The position numbers and the translations under genes were made by a program. A stretch of 64,000 bases of DNA from an uncultured Glaciecola sp. (GTDB lineage: Bacteria > Pseudomonadota > Gammaproteobacteria > Enterobacterales > Alteromonadaceae): the NCBI GenBank assembly GCA_947496235.1, contig CANMCE010000009.1:1-64000 (forward strand). The letters are read 5' to 3'. Below are positions 15,859 to 25,665 of this stretch, in pieces (position 1 is the stretch's first letter; every line of letters begins with the position of its first letter). The notes below the pieces were generated by a model. The model ran no database searches and had not been told where the DNA came from. It saw nothing but the letters and a program-made list of their open reading frames with translations.

Positions 15859-18488
15859 ATCGCGGTATTCACTTCTGGTTTATCTAATTTAAGTTTTAGT
15901 TGTTTACGTAAAATGATTTTTTGATCTTGTGTCAGGCTCTTGCCATCTTCGTTACAAATAATGAATATGTCTTCTGCTCGCTCGCCTATAGTTGTTATTT
16001 TAGCCATTTTTAGAGTCATATTAAGATCAACAAATAAGTGACCTACACGGGCGAGTAAACCAGGAGCATCTAGCGCTTCTAATTCTATCAGAGTTACATC
16101 ATCAGCAATATCAAAAAAGCGCACTTTAGTGGGTACATCTAAGTGACGCATTTGTCTCGACATTTTTCGTTGATTGCTATGGGAGCGGCCGGGTTTGATT
16201 AATTGTTGATGAATAGCTTGGGCTAAAACATTGGCATGATCGTCCGAACTGATGCGTTTTGCATTGTGATCCAGCACTATCATGCTATCGAATACATAAC
16301 CATCATGAGTCACCACGATTTGGGCATCATGTACCGAACAATTTCTACTATCTAGTACTGACGCTATTTGAGCAAACAAAGCGGAGCGGTCGTGGCAATA
16401 AATAAAAATTTCGGTGCCCGCACGAGTAGTTTCGTTGCTGGCTGCGACTATGATTTCATCTTTTGCTAGTTCACCGTGCTCAACGATTTTTTGAGAATGC
16501 CAAGCGATCTGTTTAGGCTTAAAGCGCGCAAAGTAATCGGGAGTCATTCGATTCCAGTAATCGGCATAACTATCTGGTGACATATTGGCTTGGCTTAACA
16601 ACTCTGCGGCCTGATGCTTATGCTCGATAATGCGCTCTTCTAGGGTTTTTCGACATTCAAACCCATTGTCCAAGGCTTGTTGAGTAAGCAAATATAGCTC
16701 TCTTAACAAACTTGCTTTCCAATCGTTCCACAAATTGCTATTAGTGGCGCGAATGTCCGCCAAGGTAAGTGTATACAAGAGATCTAGGTGCAGATGACTC
16801 TTTACTTGGGTCGCAAATTCGTTGATAACTTCGGGATCGTATATGTCTCTGCGTTGTGCAATTACAGACATTAACAGGTGATTTTCTACTAACCAAGCGA
16901 TCATGGCAGAGTTTTTGGCCGAGACTCCATGTCTGGAACAAAACGAATCTACATCTTTGGCGCCCAATTTAGAATGATCGCCACCACGACCTTTGGCTAT
17001 ATCATGGAATATGGCAGCTAAGAGCAATACTTCGGGTTCATCCAAGTGATTAACAATACGACTGCAACGAGGAAACTCTTGTGGCTCAGTAAAATAACGT
17101 CTTACATATTTGACTAATCTATGGGTGTGTTCATCAACAGTGTAAGCGTGAAACAGGTCAAACTGCATCATGCCAACAATTTTATCCCACTCGGGTAAAT
17201 ACGCCTGCAAAATCCCATTCTTGTGCATGATATCCCAACCTAAATCAAAAAAGTCAGGATCAGAAACGAGTTGCATAAAGGTTTCGCGGCATTCAGGGTA
17301 TTCGATAAAGTATTTCGATTGGAACTGTCGTCGGGCATTTCGAAGTTGACGGATACAGTTTCCGTCTAAGCCTTTTATATCCGGGTACTTAGCTAATAAA
17401 CCAAGGAAGCTCAGCATAGAAACAGGGGTTGGAAAACAATTATCGTGTCTAGGCTTTAAAAGACCTTCTTGATAACAAAAGTCATCACTAATGATCTGTA
17501 TTTTCTTTTTACTTCTGCCTAGGATATCTTCGCTAAAACGCTGTAACAACATGGAGTTCAATTCAGAAACACGACGGACAATGCGAAACATATGCTTCAT
17601 CATTTTTTCGACGCCTGATTTTCCTTCTCCAAAGCCTAATAACTTTGCTACCTGAGGTTGATAATCAAATAATAAACGGTTTTCAGAGCGATCCGCTACT
17701 AAATGCAGGGCATAGCGAATTCGCCACAGGTTCGACCGACATTCTATTAACTCAGCATGTTCTAATTCAGTAAAATAGCCATGACCAATAAGGGTTAGTC
17801 CATCATACTCTCGAAAATGCTTCTTGGCGACCCATCCTATGGATTGAATATCTCGCAAACACCCTGGATTTTCTTTTATGTTAGGTTCTAAATTATACGA
17901 CGTATCATTAAATTTATGATGACGGGTCTGTTGTTCTTTTATTTTGGCTTGGAAAAATGCCTTGCTGCTCCAAGTTTTAGGGCTATTTACCTTGGTTTGT
18001 AGGCTCTTAAAAGTAGATTTACAACCGATTAAAAGCCGTGCTTCTACCAAATTTGTGGCGATTGAAATATCGTTCTTAGCGAGCTGAAAAGTTTCGCTGA
18101 TGGTCCGGACTGATTGACCGATTTCTAATTTCACATCCCAAAGAAAGGTAATAAATTGACTGACTTTTTCTTGTAACTCCTGAGTCAGAGGTTTTTCGCT
18201 CAGAATTAATAAGTCAATGTCAGAATAGGGTTGTAATTGACCTCTGCCATAGCCGCCAACAGCACAAAGCGCCAATTGAGGTGTTTTGTCTAGCTCCAAT
18301 AGACGCCAAGCATGGCATAGCAGCTCATCGGTAAATTCTGCACGTGCCACAACTAATTCATCTACATGTATGGTATTAAAATTGTCTCTTAACCATTTAT
18401 AGTTTTCAGTGACTAACTTTTTGAATGCGGCTACTTTATTGATGTTATCAATATTTTTAATTTCTTGAATCAGTAGGCTGAGAGTCAT
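15855..18488 (-). CDS. glnD: [Protein-PII] uridylyltransferase/uridylyl-removing enzyme GlnD
   Basis: An 877-residue bifunctional nitrogen sensor. Domains in order are: the nucleotidyltransferase domain ([20 protein letters not shown], with the G-G and D-x-D metal residues near residue 80-95); the GlnD uridylyltransferase helical domain ([16 protein letters not shown]); the HD hydrolase domain ([19 protein letters not shown] near residue 490); and two C-terminal ACT domains that bind glutamine. It uridylylates PII (GlnB/GlnK) when glutamine is low and removes UMP when it is high. It lies between map and dapD, as in E. coli, with a four-base overlap with dapD. Confidence 0.96.
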   Translation of the reverse strand: MTLSLLIQEIKNIDNINKVAAFKKLVTENYKWLRDNFNTIHVDELVVARAEFTDELLCHAWRLLELDKTPQLALCAVGGYGRGQLQPYSDIDLLILSEKPLTQELQEKVSQFITFLWDVKLEIGQSVRTISETFQLAKNDISIATNLVEARLLIGCKSTFKSLQTKVNSPKTWSSKAFFQAKIKEQQTRHHKFNDTSYNLEPNIKENPGCLRDIQSIGWVAKKHFREYDGLTLIGHGYFTELEHAELIECRSNLWRIRYALHLVADRSENRLLFDYQPQVAKLLGFGEGKSGVEKMMKHMFRIVRRVSELNSMLLQRFSEDILGRSKKKIQIISDDFCYQEGLLKPRHDNCFPTPVSMLSFLGLLAKYPDIKGLDGNCIRQLRNARRQFQSKYFIEYPECRETFMQLVSDPDFFDLGWDIMHKNGILQAYLPEWDKIVGMMQFDLFHAYTVDEHTHRLVKYVRRYFTEPQEFPRCSRIVNHLDEPEVLLLAAIFHDIAKGRGGDHSKLGAKDVDSFCSRHGVSAKNSAMIAWLVENHLLMSVIAQRRDIYDPEVINEFATQVKSHLHLDLLYTLTLADIRATNSNLWNDWKASLLRELYLLTQQALDNGFECRKTLEERIIEHKHQAAELLSQANMSPDSYADYWNRMTPDYFARFKPKQIAWHSQKIVEHGELAKDEIIVAASNETTRAGTEIFIYCHDRSALFAQIASVLDSRNCSVHDAQIVVTHDGYVFDSMIVLDHNAKRISSDDHANVLAQAIHQQLIKPGRSHSNQRKMSRQMRHLDVPTKVRFFDIADDVTLIELEALDAPGLLARVGHLFVDLNMTLKMAKITTIGERAEDIFIICNEDGKSLTQDQKIILRKQLKLKLDKPEVNTAI

Positions 18489-18511
18489 ACAACAAAAGTT
18501 CCTTCAGCTAA

Positions 18512-19303
18512 TTAATGATTGAAAACGTTAGGAATGCTTTCTTCTTCTCTGTGGGTCAGTATCTCTACGCCTGTTTCGGTAACTAACAAAGTGTGCTCCC
18601 ATTGGGCACTTAAACTTCGGTCTTTTGTCACCACTGTCCACTGATCAGGTAGTATTTTAGAATATCGTTTACCAGCATTTATCATCGGCTCAATAGTCAA
18701 GCACATACCTGGCACCAGTTCTTCACCAGTATTGGGGCGACCATAATGGACTACTTGAGGGTCCTCGTGAAAACCTGCGCCTATACCGTGACCACAATAT
18801 TCTCGTACAACACTGTAATGGTGGCCTTCAGCATGCTGTTGAATAATATGCCCTATATCTCCAAGCTTAACGCCAGGTTTAACAATTTCGATAGCCTTAT
18901 ACAGACATTCCTGGGTAACGCGAATTAAGCGTTCAGCCATAATAGAAGGTTTTCCAACCACAAACATCTTAGATGTATCGCCGTGATAACCGTCTTTTTT
19001 AACCGTAACGTCGATATTCACAATATCGCCGTCTTTAAGTTTCTTATCGCCTGGAATACCGTGACAAATCACATGATTTACCGAGGTGCAAATGGATTTT
19101 GGAAATGGAGGATGGCCGTAATTTAGCGGTGCTGGAATGCCTCCTTGCACATCAACGATATAGTCATGGCACAGTTGATTGAGATGCTCTGTAGTGACCC
19201 CTTTTTTAACGTGCTCACCAATCATTACTAATACGTCTGACGCAAGTTTGCCAGCAATGCGCATTTTTTCGATTTCTTCAGGTGTTTTAATATTGATACC
19301 CAA
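18512..19303 (-). CDS. map: Type I methionine aminopeptidase Map
   Basis: A 263-residue cytoplasmic metallopeptidase that removes the initiator methionine. Metal-binding residues are visible in YGHPPFPKSICTSVNHVICH, GDIVNIDVTVKKDGYHGDTS (two Asp), YCGHGIGAGFHEDPQV (His), TIEPMIN (Glu) and SAQWEHTLLV (Glu). The length matches E. coli Map (264). It is the first gene of a leftward operon with glnD (23-base gap) and dapD, divergent from rpsB, the conserved gammaproteobacterial arrangement. The roughly 370-base gap to rpsB holds both promoters and the rpsB leader. Confidence 0.96.
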   Translation of the reverse strand: MGINIKTPEEIEKMRIAGKLASDVLVMIGEHVKKGVTTEHLNQLCHDYIVDVQGGIPAPLNYGHPPFPKSICTSVNHVICHGIPGDKKLKDGDIVNIDVTVKKDGYHGDTSKMFVVGKPSIMAERLIRVTQECLYKAIEIVKPGVKLGDIGHIIQQHAEGHHYSVVREYCGHGIGAGFHEDPQVVHYGRPNTGEELVPGMCLTIEPMINAGKRYSKILPDQWTVVTKDRSLSAQWEHTLLVTETGVEILTHREEESIPNVFNH

Positions 19304-19476
19304 GATTCAACTCCATTCATTAATTAAATTAAGGCTTTATAGCATTAGGCAACTTAAAATCGCGGCATTATAACATAAACACGAAAAACCGATATTACTC
19401 ATTCACAGGGAATATAACCAAATGAAGTAGAGTTATACGAAGATGTCAAAAAATAGCGGCTAAAAGGGGATTTTAC

Positions 19477-19505
19477 TTGCCAAATAAACATTGAGGTGGT
19501 ATAAA
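19477..19505 (+). promoter_or_regulatory. Sigma-70 promoter of rpsB-tsf
   Basis: TTGCCA (19477-19482) and TATAAA (19500-19505) are separated by exactly 17 bases. GCGCGCGC follows the -10 directly, a GC-rich discriminator of the kind found at stringently (ppGpp/DksA) repressed ribosomal promoters. Transcription would start near 19512. Confidence 0.82.
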
Positions 19506-19511
19506 GCGCGC

Positions 19512-19672
19512 GCTATTTTCGTTTAAACGATGAAAATAGCATAACTTAATTTAAATACACACACATATCATCACTTGGTTTCGGGGTGTCTTTGACGATT
19601 ATGCGAATAGTCGGTAAGGATCGGAATTAAGGATATGTGGAGGCCTAACCCCTACAATAGGAAAATATTATC
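19512..19672 (+). promoter_or_regulatory. rpsB mRNA leader, possible S2 autoregulatory element
   Basis: About 160 transcribed bases precede the rpsB ATG without coding content. They contain local complementarity (CGCTATTTTCG / CGATGAAAATAGC) and a second complementary pair, GGGGT near 19582 against ACCCC just before the start. In E. coli and relatives the rpsB leader is structured and mediates repression by free S2. That the same holds here is inferred from length and position; I could not fold it reliably. Confidence 0.45.
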
Positions 19673-20401
19673 ATGGCAAACGTATCTATGCGTGACATGC
19701 TCCAAGCTGGCGTGCACTTTGGTCACCAAACACGTTACTGGAACCCTAAAATGGCACCTTTCATTTTTGGTGCTCGCAACAAGGTTCATATTATCAACCT
19801 TGAAAAAACAGTCCCTCTTTTCAACGAAGCTTTAAGTTTCTTAACAAGTGTTGCAAACCGTAAAGGTAAAGTACTTTTTGTTGGTACTAAGCGTGCAGCA
19901 TCGGAAGCAGTAAAAGAAGCAGCGCAAAAATGTGGTCAATACTACGTAAACAAGCGTTGGTTAGGTGGAATGTTGACTAACTGGAAAACAGTTCGTCAAT
20001 CAATCAACCGTTTAAAAGAACTTGAGTCTCAAAGCAAAGATGGCACTTTTGACAAGTTAACTAAAAAAGAAGTGTTATTGCTTGAGCGTGAAATGTTTAA
20101 GCTAGAAAGCAGCTTAGGCGGAATCAAGGACATGGGCGGCTTACCAGACGTTATCTTTGTTGTTGATGCTGATCACGAGCACATCGCTATCACTGAAGCA
20201 CGTAATTTGGGTATCCCTGTAGTATCTGTTGTTGATACTAACTCTAACCCTGACGGTGTTGATTACATCATTCCTGGTAATGATGACGCTATCCGTGCAA
20301 TTCAGCTTTATACTAACGCTGCTGCTGACGCTGTTTTACAAGGTAAAAATGGCGGAACTGAAGCTGTAGCTGAAGACGAGTTTGTAGTAGAAGGCGAATA
20401 A
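19673..20401 (+). CDS. rpsB: 30S ribosomal protein S2
   Basis: A 242-residue ribosomal protein S2 (E. coli 241). Characteristic blocks are [20 protein letters not shown] at the N-terminus, [16 protein letters not shown], the [13 protein letters not shown] signature, [17 protein letters not shown] and [19 protein letters not shown]. It binds the back of the 30S neck and is needed for S1 attachment. It is the first gene of the rpsB-tsf unit, with a strong promoter and a long leader. An attenuating hairpin between it and tsf may lower tsf expression. Confidence 0.98.
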   Translation: MANVSMRDMLQAGVHFGHQTRYWNPKMAPFIFGARNKVHIINLEKTVPLFNEALSFLTSVANRKGKVLFVGTKRAASEAVKEAAQKCGQYYVNKRWLGGMLTNWKTVRQSINRLKELESQSKDGTFDKLTKKEVLLLEREMFKLESSLGGIKDMGGLPDVIFVVDADHEHIAITEARNLGIPVVSVVDTNSNPDGVDYIIPGNDDAIRAIQLYTNAAADAVLQGKNGGTEAVAEDEFVVEGE

Positions 20402-20422
20402 TTCGCTTCTATCAAGTTTATC

Positions 20423-20446
20423 AAGGAGACCGAGGTCTCCTTTTTT
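20423..20446 (+). terminator. Intercistronic terminator/attenuator between rpsB and tsf
   Basis: AAGGAGACC and GGTCTCCTT flank a two-base centre (GA) and run into TTTT. It sits between rpsB and tsf, where partial termination would set the S2 to EF-Ts ratio. Confidence 0.85.
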
Positions 20447-20473
20447 AAAAATTAAATATTGAGGAATAGAACC

Positions 20474-21346
20474 ATGGCAGTGACTGCAGCACTGGTAAAA
20501 GAACTACGCGAGCGCACTGGCGCTGGTATGCTAGATTGTAAAAAAGCATTGGTTGAAACCGATGGCGATATCGAGCAAGCCATTGAAAATATGCGTAAGT
20601 CTGGTCAGGCGAAAGCAGCCAAAAAGGCCGGCCGAATTGCCGCTGAAGGTGTAATTTTAACCAAAGTAGATGGCAACAAAGCCACTATGTTGGAATTAAA
20701 CTGTGAAACTGATTTCGTAGCAAGAGATGAAGGCTTCTTAGCGTTCGGTGAAAAACTTGTTGAAATTGCAGCAGCAAACGAAATTAATGACATCGACACA
20801 TTGAATGCAGCTGAGTTAGACGGTACTACCGTAGCTGACGCGCGTGACACGCTTGTTGCGAAAATCGGTGAAAATATCTCTCCACGTCGCGTAATTAGCA
20901 TTTCTGGTGATAACCTAGGTGCTTATGTACACGGTGGTCGCATAGGTGTACTTGCCATTCTAACTGGTGGTGACGAAGAGCTAGCGAAAGATATCGCTAT
21001 GCACGTAGCTGCGGCAACGCCACAATACGTGAAGCCTGAAGATGTGCCTGCTGAAGTTGTTGAAAAAGAAAAAGCTATTCAGGTAGAAATTGCAGTTCAA
21101 TCTGGTAAGCCTGCTGACATCGCTGAAAAAATGGTTGTTGGTCGTATGAAGAAATTCACTGGCGAAATCAGCTTAACTGGTCAACCTTTTATCAAAGATC
21201 CTAGCACTAACGTTGGCGCGCTACTTAAATCTAAAGGTGCAGACGTTATCAACTTCGTTCGTTTTGAAGTTGGTGAAGGTATTGAGAAGAAGACTGAAGA
21301 TTTCGCAGCTGAAGTTGCAGCGCAAATGGAAGCAGCAAAGAAATAA
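20474..21346 (+). CDS. tsf: Elongation factor Ts
   Basis: A 290-residue EF-Ts that exchanges GDP on EF-Tu. I start it at the ATG at 20474 because GAGGAA lies about eight bases upstream and the N-terminus [20 protein letters not shown] then aligns with the family; an upstream in-frame ATG at 20459 is in the spacer. The UBA-like N-terminal domain carries the TDFV motif ([14 protein letters not shown]) that contacts EF-Tu Mg-binding site. The two core subdomains and the coiled-coil insertion follow. It lies between an attenuator and a strong terminator. Confidence 0.97.
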   Translation: MAVTAALVKELRERTGAGMLDCKKALVETDGDIEQAIENMRKSGQAKAAKKAGRIAAEGVILTKVDGNKATMLELNCETDFVARDEGFLAFGEKLVEIAAANEINDIDTLNAAELDGTTVADARDTLVAKIGENISPRRVISISGDNLGAYVHGGRIGVLAILTGGDEELAKDIAMHVAAATPQYVKPEDVPAEVVEKEKAIQVEIAVQSGKPADIAEKMVVGRMKKFTGEISLTGQPFIKDPSTNVGALLKSKGADVINFVRFEVGEGIEKKTEDFAAEVAAQMEAAKK

Positions 21347-21390
21347 TTGCATTGCCGACTTTTGCTTAGCGAAATGTTAATATACACTTA

Positions 21391-21418
21391 GAGCACCTCA
21401 AATGGGGTGCTTTTTTTT
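21391..21418 (+). terminator. Rho-independent terminator of rpsB-tsf
   Basis: GAGCACCTCAAATGGGGTGC forms a GCACC(T)C / GGGGTGC hairpin followed by eight T residues, about 45 bases after the tsf stop. Confidence 0.92.
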
Positions 21419-21456
21419 AACTAAAATAGACCGACGCAGGAAAGGACAATAATAAC

Positions 21457-22194
21457 ATGAGTGTTTCACCAAAACCGGCATATAGAAGAATTCTACTAAA
21501 ACTTTCTGGCGAAGCTTTAATGGGTGAAGAAAATTTTGGTATTGATGCTAAAGTTCTCGATCGCATGGCGCAAGAAATCAAAGAACTGGTTGAGTTAGGC
21601 GTCGAAGTTGGATTAGTTATCGGCGGTGGTAACTTATTTAGAGGTCAGGGTTTAGCTAAAGCTGGCATGAACAGAGTTGTGGGTGACCACATGGGTATGT
21701 TAGCCACTGTAATGAACGGTTTAGCTATGCGAGATGCTTTACATCGCGCTTACGTGAACGCACGTTTAATGTCTGCAATTCCTTTAAATGGAGTCTGCGA
21801 CCCCTACAATTGGACCGATGCCATTAGTTTATTAAAGTCTGGTAAAGTAGTAATATTCGCTGCCGGTACTGGGAATCCATTTTTTACTACAGATTCAGCC
21901 GCTTGTTTACGCGGTATAGAAATCGAAGCTGATGCGGTATTTAAGGCAACCAAAGTCGACGGCGTTTATGATTCTGATCCGGTGAGCAATCCTGATGCAG
22001 TATTGTTAGAGACCTTGAGTTATCAAGAAGTACTAGAAAAAGAATTAAAAGTAATGGATTTATCTGCGTTTACGTTAGCAAGAGATCACAATATGCCTAT
22101 TCGGGTGTTTAACATGAATCAACCCGGATGTTTGAAGCGTGTTGTTCTTGGTGACGCCGAAGGCACACTAATATGTCATCCTGAAGAAAAATAA
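21457..22194 (+). CDS. pyrH: Uridylate kinase PyrH
   Basis: A 245-residue UMP kinase of the amino-acid-kinase fold (E. coli 241). Visible motifs are [13 protein letters not shown] at the N-terminus, [49 protein letters not shown] and [13 protein letters not shown]. It phosphorylates UMP to UDP as a hexamer, activated by GTP and inhibited by UTP. A clear AGGAAAGGA site precedes it. It opens the pyrH-frr-uppS-cdsA-dxr-rseP-bamA-skp series, with only 13 bases to frr. Confidence 0.98.
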   Translation: MSVSPKPAYRRILLKLSGEALMGEENFGIDAKVLDRMAQEIKELVELGVEVGLVIGGGNLFRGQGLAKAGMNRVVGDHMGMLATVMNGLAMRDALHRAYVNARLMSAIPLNGVCDPYNWTDAISLLKSGKVVIFAAGTGNPFFTTDSAACLRGIEIEADAVFKATKVDGVYDSDPVSNPDAVLLETLSYQEVLEKELKVMDLSAFTLARDHNMPIRVFNMNQPGCLKRVVLGDAEGTLICHPEEK

Positions 22195-22207
22195 AATAGG
22201 GTATAAA

Positions 22208-22765
22208 ATGATTGATGAAATTGAATTAGATGCAAGCGATCGAATGGAAAAGAGTATTGCTGCATTAAAAGGACAGTTTAGTAAAATTAGAACAGGAAGA
22301 GCTCACCCTAGTTTGCTTGATACCATAATGGTGAATTATTATGGGGCAGATACGCCGCTAAAACAATTAGCAAATATAGTGGCTGAAGATTCCAGAACCC
22401 TAGCGCTTTCAGTTTTTGATAAAAGTTCAATTCAAGCGGTCGAAAAGGCCATAATGCAATCTGACTTGGGATTAAATCCAATGTCAGCAGGTTCCACCAT
22501 TCGCATTCCTATGCCTCCGTTAACTGAAGAGCGTCGTAAAGACTTGATTAAAGTGGTAAGAGCTGAGGCTGAACAAGGTCGAATTGCGATTCGTAACGTT
22601 CGCAGAGACGCTAATAGCGATATCAAAGAATTGCTAAAAGAAAAAGAAATCAGTGAAGATGAAAGTCGCGCTGGTGAAGAAAATATCCAAACAATCACCA
22701 ATCAATTTATCAAAAAAGTAGATGAGTTACTTGCTGATAAAGAAAAAGAATTGATGGAAGTGTAA
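22208..22765 (+). CDS. frr: Ribosome recycling factor
   Basis: A 185-residue RRF, the same length as in E. coli. The tRNA-mimic L-shape is made of a helical bundle ([24 protein letters not shown] and the C-terminal helices) and a small beta domain ([16 protein letters not shown]). Conserved [16 protein letters not shown] and IRNVRRDAN are present. With EF-G it splits post-termination ribosomes. It sits tightly between pyrH and uppS. Confidence 0.98.
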   Translation: MIDEIELDASDRMEKSIAALKGQFSKIRTGRAHPSLLDTIMVNYYGADTPLKQLANIVAEDSRTLALSVFDKSSIQAVEKAIMQSDLGLNPMSAGSTIRIPMPPLTEERRKDLIKVVRAEAEQGRIAIRNVRRDANSDIKELLKEKEISEDESRAGEENIQTITNQFIKKVDELLADKEKELMEV

Positions 22766-22775
22766 CGTCAGTCTT

Positions 22776-23558
22776 ATGAGTAATAATAGGACTGAAAAAA
22801 TGTCTAATGAGGCGGCGACTATACTAAAAGCGCCGCGTCATGTGGGCATCATCATGGATGGAAATGGTCGTTGGGCGCAGGTGAGAGGTAAACGCCGCAC
22901 TTTTGGACACAAGGCTGGTGTAGAAGCAGTGCGCGCCTCAGTACGGTATGCAAGAGCGACTGATATTGAATCTTTAACATTATTTGCATTTTCCAGTGAA
23001 AACTGGAAACGTCCAGAAGAAGAAGTCGGTGTGCTCATGGACTTATTCGGATTAGTGTTAAAGAGTGAAGTGAAACGCCTGCATAAAAACGACATACGAC
23101 TCAAAGTGATTGGTGACTTATCTGCGTTTTCAGATAAGCTTCAGAGTAAAATTCGTCAGGCTGAAGAACTCACAGAAAAAAATGCCTCGCTAACCTTAAA
23201 TATAGCAGCAAACTATGGTGGACGATGGGACATTGTAAATGCAGCTAGGCAGATTTCTGAGCAAGTGAAAAATAGCCAGATCGATATTCAGAATATTGAC
23301 GAAGACGTATTTTCTACATTTTTAAGTACCCAAGGTTTACCTGAATTAGATTTATTGATCAGAACAGGCGGAGACCATCGCATCAGCAACTTCTTATTGT
23401 GGCAATGTGCTTACGCAGAATTTTATTTTACGGATACGCTTTGGCCCGATTTTAATGAAGATGCTTTTAGAGCCGCAGTTGAAGACTTTTCTTCAAGACA
23501 ACGTCGATTTGGTCTCACAGGTGAGCAAATTATGACAGAAGACCCTGAGCGAAAATAA
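22776..23558 (+). CDS. uppS: Undecaprenyl diphosphate synthase (cis-prenyltransferase)
   Basis: Up to 260 residues. The P-loop-like IMDGNGRWA carries the catalytic Asp. GHKAGVEAVR, TLFAFSSENWKRP (Phe-Ser hinge), LIRTGGDHRISNFLLWQCAY and TLWPDF are the other four conserved regions. It condenses isopentenyl diphosphate units into C55-PP, the lipid carrier for peptidoglycan and O-antigen. An alternative ATG at 22800, eight codons in, has AGGA upstream and gives an N-terminus closer in length to E. coli UppS, so the true start is uncertain. Its stop codon overlaps the cdsA ATG. Confidence 0.95.
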   Translation: MSNNRTEKMSNEAATILKAPRHVGIIMDGNGRWAQVRGKRRTFGHKAGVEAVRASVRYARATDIESLTLFAFSSENWKRPEEEVGVLMDLFGLVLKSEVKRLHKNDIRLKVIGDLSAFSDKLQSKIRQAEELTEKNASLTLNIAANYGGRWDIVNAARQISEQVKNSQIDIQNIDEDVFSTFLSTQGLPELDLLIRTGGDHRISNFLLWQCAYAEFYFTDTLWPDFNEDAFRAAVEDFSSRQRRFGLTGEQIMTEDPERK

Positions 23559-24421
23559 TGTTAAAGCAGCGTGTGATTACAGCCTTGGTACTGGCGCCTT
23601 TAGCGTTATTTGCCATTCTATTTTTATCCATTGAGCATTTTAAAATAGCGGTGGCAGCTGTTGTTTGTTTGGGCGCCTACGAGTGGGCCAATATGTCTGG
23701 CATTACCATTCGCATATTCAAAGGCTGGTTTATGCTGTTTATTGGTTGCCTTTGTGGTCTACTGATTTACTTCATAGATGCAGAATCTATTTGGGTTCAA
23801 GGACAATTAACACCTGTTTTTACTAGCATTTTAACTATTGCAGTGATTTGGTGGGCACTTAGTCTATTTATGATAATTGCCTATCCTAAATACAGTCAGT
23901 TCTGGAAAAACAGTATTCCAATTCGTGCTGCATTTGGGGTGCTCACTTTGATTCCTACTTGGGTCGCTATCGTAAGTCTGCGCACCAGTTTGTATGACGT
24001 TGATCCCTTTTATGGCGCTTCTCTTTTATTCTATGTATTGGGTATAGTGTGGGCTGCGGATATCGGGGCATTTTTCGTTGGCGTAAAATTTGGTAAGCAT
24101 AAACTGCGTCCGAATGTATCTCCAGGGAAAACCCTTGAAGGACTATTAGGTGGCGTAATGGCATCTTTAGCCATCATCGCGTTTGCTGCAATGCATTATC
24201 AAGTAGACCCTTCGATTATATGGCTTCATGTCGTGATAGGCGGAATTACAGTTGGCGTATCAGCTTTAGGTGATTTGAATGAGTCTATGTTTAAGCGCTG
24301 CGCAGGCATAAAAGACAGTGGTAAATTGTTACCCGGTCATGGTGGGGTTATGGATCGCATTGATAGCTTAACTGCAGCATTCCCTGTTTTTGCCTTTTGT
24401 TACGTGGTTTGGATGGCGTAA
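23558..24421 (+). CDS. cdsA: Phosphatidate cytidylyltransferase
   Basis: A 287-residue integral membrane enzyme with about eight hydrophobic segments. The CDP-diacylglycerol synthase signature lies at the C-terminus as SALGDLNESMFKRCAGIKDSG...LPGHGGVMDRIDS, preceded by the conserved WAADIGAFFVGVKFGKHKL and SPGKTLEG. It makes CDP-diacylglycerol from phosphatidate and CTP, the branch point to all phospholipids. The gene starts within the stop of uppS (TAATG). Confidence 0.96.
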   Translation: MLKQRVITALVLAPLALFAILFLSIEHFKIAVAAVVCLGAYEWANMSGITIRIFKGWFMLFIGCLCGLLIYFIDAESIWVQGQLTPVFTSILTIAVIWWALSLFMIIAYPKYSQFWKNSIPIRAAFGVLTLIPTWVAIVSLRTSLYDVDPFYGASLLFYVLGIVWAADIGAFFVGVKFGKHKLRPNVSPGKTLEGLLGGVMASLAIIAFAAMHYQVDPSIIWLHVVIGGITVGVSALGDLNESMFKRCAGIKDSGKLLPGHGGVMDRIDSLTAAFPVFAFCYVVWMA

Positions 24422-24465
24422 CTTTTTATGCTTAATGTTGATACTATAGTGGTTGCTAGGAAGTA

Positions 24466-25665
24466 ATGATGTCCGCTATTAAAAACGTCACTGTGTTAGG
24501 TGCTACAGGCTCTATTGGCTTGAATACTTTAGATGTTATTCAGCGCAATCAGGCTGCATTTAAAGTGTTTGCCGTATCAGGTCATTCACAGCTTCAAAAG
24601 CTATTAGAAATTACCCTATCGTTTTCACCTAAATATGTAGTGGTAACAACATCCGAAAAAGCAAACCAGCTTGCAGATTTATTCAGCCAAGCCAACATCA
24701 AAGAAACTCAAATTTTATTTGGTGAACAGGCGCTTTGTGATATTTCTTCGGATTCTGACGTCGATATTGTTATGTCTGCCATTGTAGGAGCGGCAGGACT
24801 AGTACCAACCATGGCGGCAATTAAGGCTGGAAAACAAGTTTTGTTGGCGAACAAAGAATCGCTAGTGATGTCGGGTGAGTTGTTTATTCAAGCGGTAGAA
24901 CAACATCAAGCAACTTTGATTCCAGTAGATAGCGAACATAATGCTATTTTTCAATGTCTGCCAAAAGACTATCAATATGGCAATCCTCAATCATCAGGTA
25001 TTTCCCATTTATTGTTAACAGCCTCAGGTGGCCCTTTTCGAGAGCTCCCGTTAAATGAACTTCACAAGGTAACACCGGATCAAGCTTGCAATCATCCCAA
25101 TTGGGATATGGGCAGAAAAATATCCGTTGACTCAGCTTCTATGATGAACAAAGGACTTGAGTTTATTGAAGCGAAATGGCTTTTCGGTATTGCCGAAGAT
25201 AACATCAAGGTGGTGATTCATCCTCAAAGTACCATACATTCCATGGTGCAATATGTTGATGGCAGTGTGCTTGCACAAATGGGGAACCCAGATATGAGAA
25301 CGCCTATTGCTCATGCTTTGGCTTTTCCTGAGCGGATAGTATCTGGCGTAAAAGCGTTGGACTTTTTTAGTTTACAGGATTTTTCGTTTCAAGCGCCTTG
25401 TGAATCTAGATTTCCCAACCTTTACTTGGCTATGCATGCTTGTAAGTTAGGTCAATCTGCCACAACTGCGCTTAATGCTGGTAATGAAGTGGCCGTAGAC
25501 GCATTTTTAAATGAACGAATTGGTTTTATGGACATCTATAATGTAAATGACAAGGTGGTAAATAAGTTTGACTCGGTTGCATTAGCGTCAATAGAAGATA
25601 TTATTGCCCACGATAAAGAATGTCGTAACTATGCAAATGATCTAGTGAGGAAGCTTTCGCTCTAA
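24466..25665 (+). CDS. dxr: 1-deoxy-D-xylulose 5-phosphate reductoisomerase
   Basis: A 399-residue enzyme of the non-mevalonate isoprenoid pathway, converting DXP to MEP with NADPH. The Rossmann loop is VLGATGSIGLNTLDV. Metal and substrate residues lie in LLANKESLVMSG, IPVDSEHNAIFQCL, LTASGGPF, HPNWDMGRKISVDSASMMNKGLE and IHPQSTIHSMVQY. Two adjacent ATG codons open the gene; the second, at 24469, has better spacing from AGGA. The stop overlaps the rseP start by one base. Confidence 0.97.
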   Translation: MMSAIKNVTVLGATGSIGLNTLDVIQRNQAAFKVFAVSGHSQLQKLLEITLSFSPKYVVVTTSEKANQLADLFSQANIKETQILFGEQALCDISSDSDVDIVMSAIVGAAGLVPTMAAIKAGKQVLLANKESLVMSGELFIQAVEQHQATLIPVDSEHNAIFQCLPKDYQYGNPQSSGISHLLLTASGGPFRELPLNELHKVTPDQACNHPNWDMGRKISVDSASMMNKGLEFIEAKWLFGIAEDNIKVVIHPQSTIHSMVQYVDGSVLAQMGNPDMRTPIAHALAFPERIVSGVKALDFFSLQDFSFQAPCESRFPNLYLAMHACKLGQSATTALNAGNEVAVDAFLNERIGFMDIYNVNDKVVNKFDSVALASIEDIIAHDKECRNYANDLVRKLSL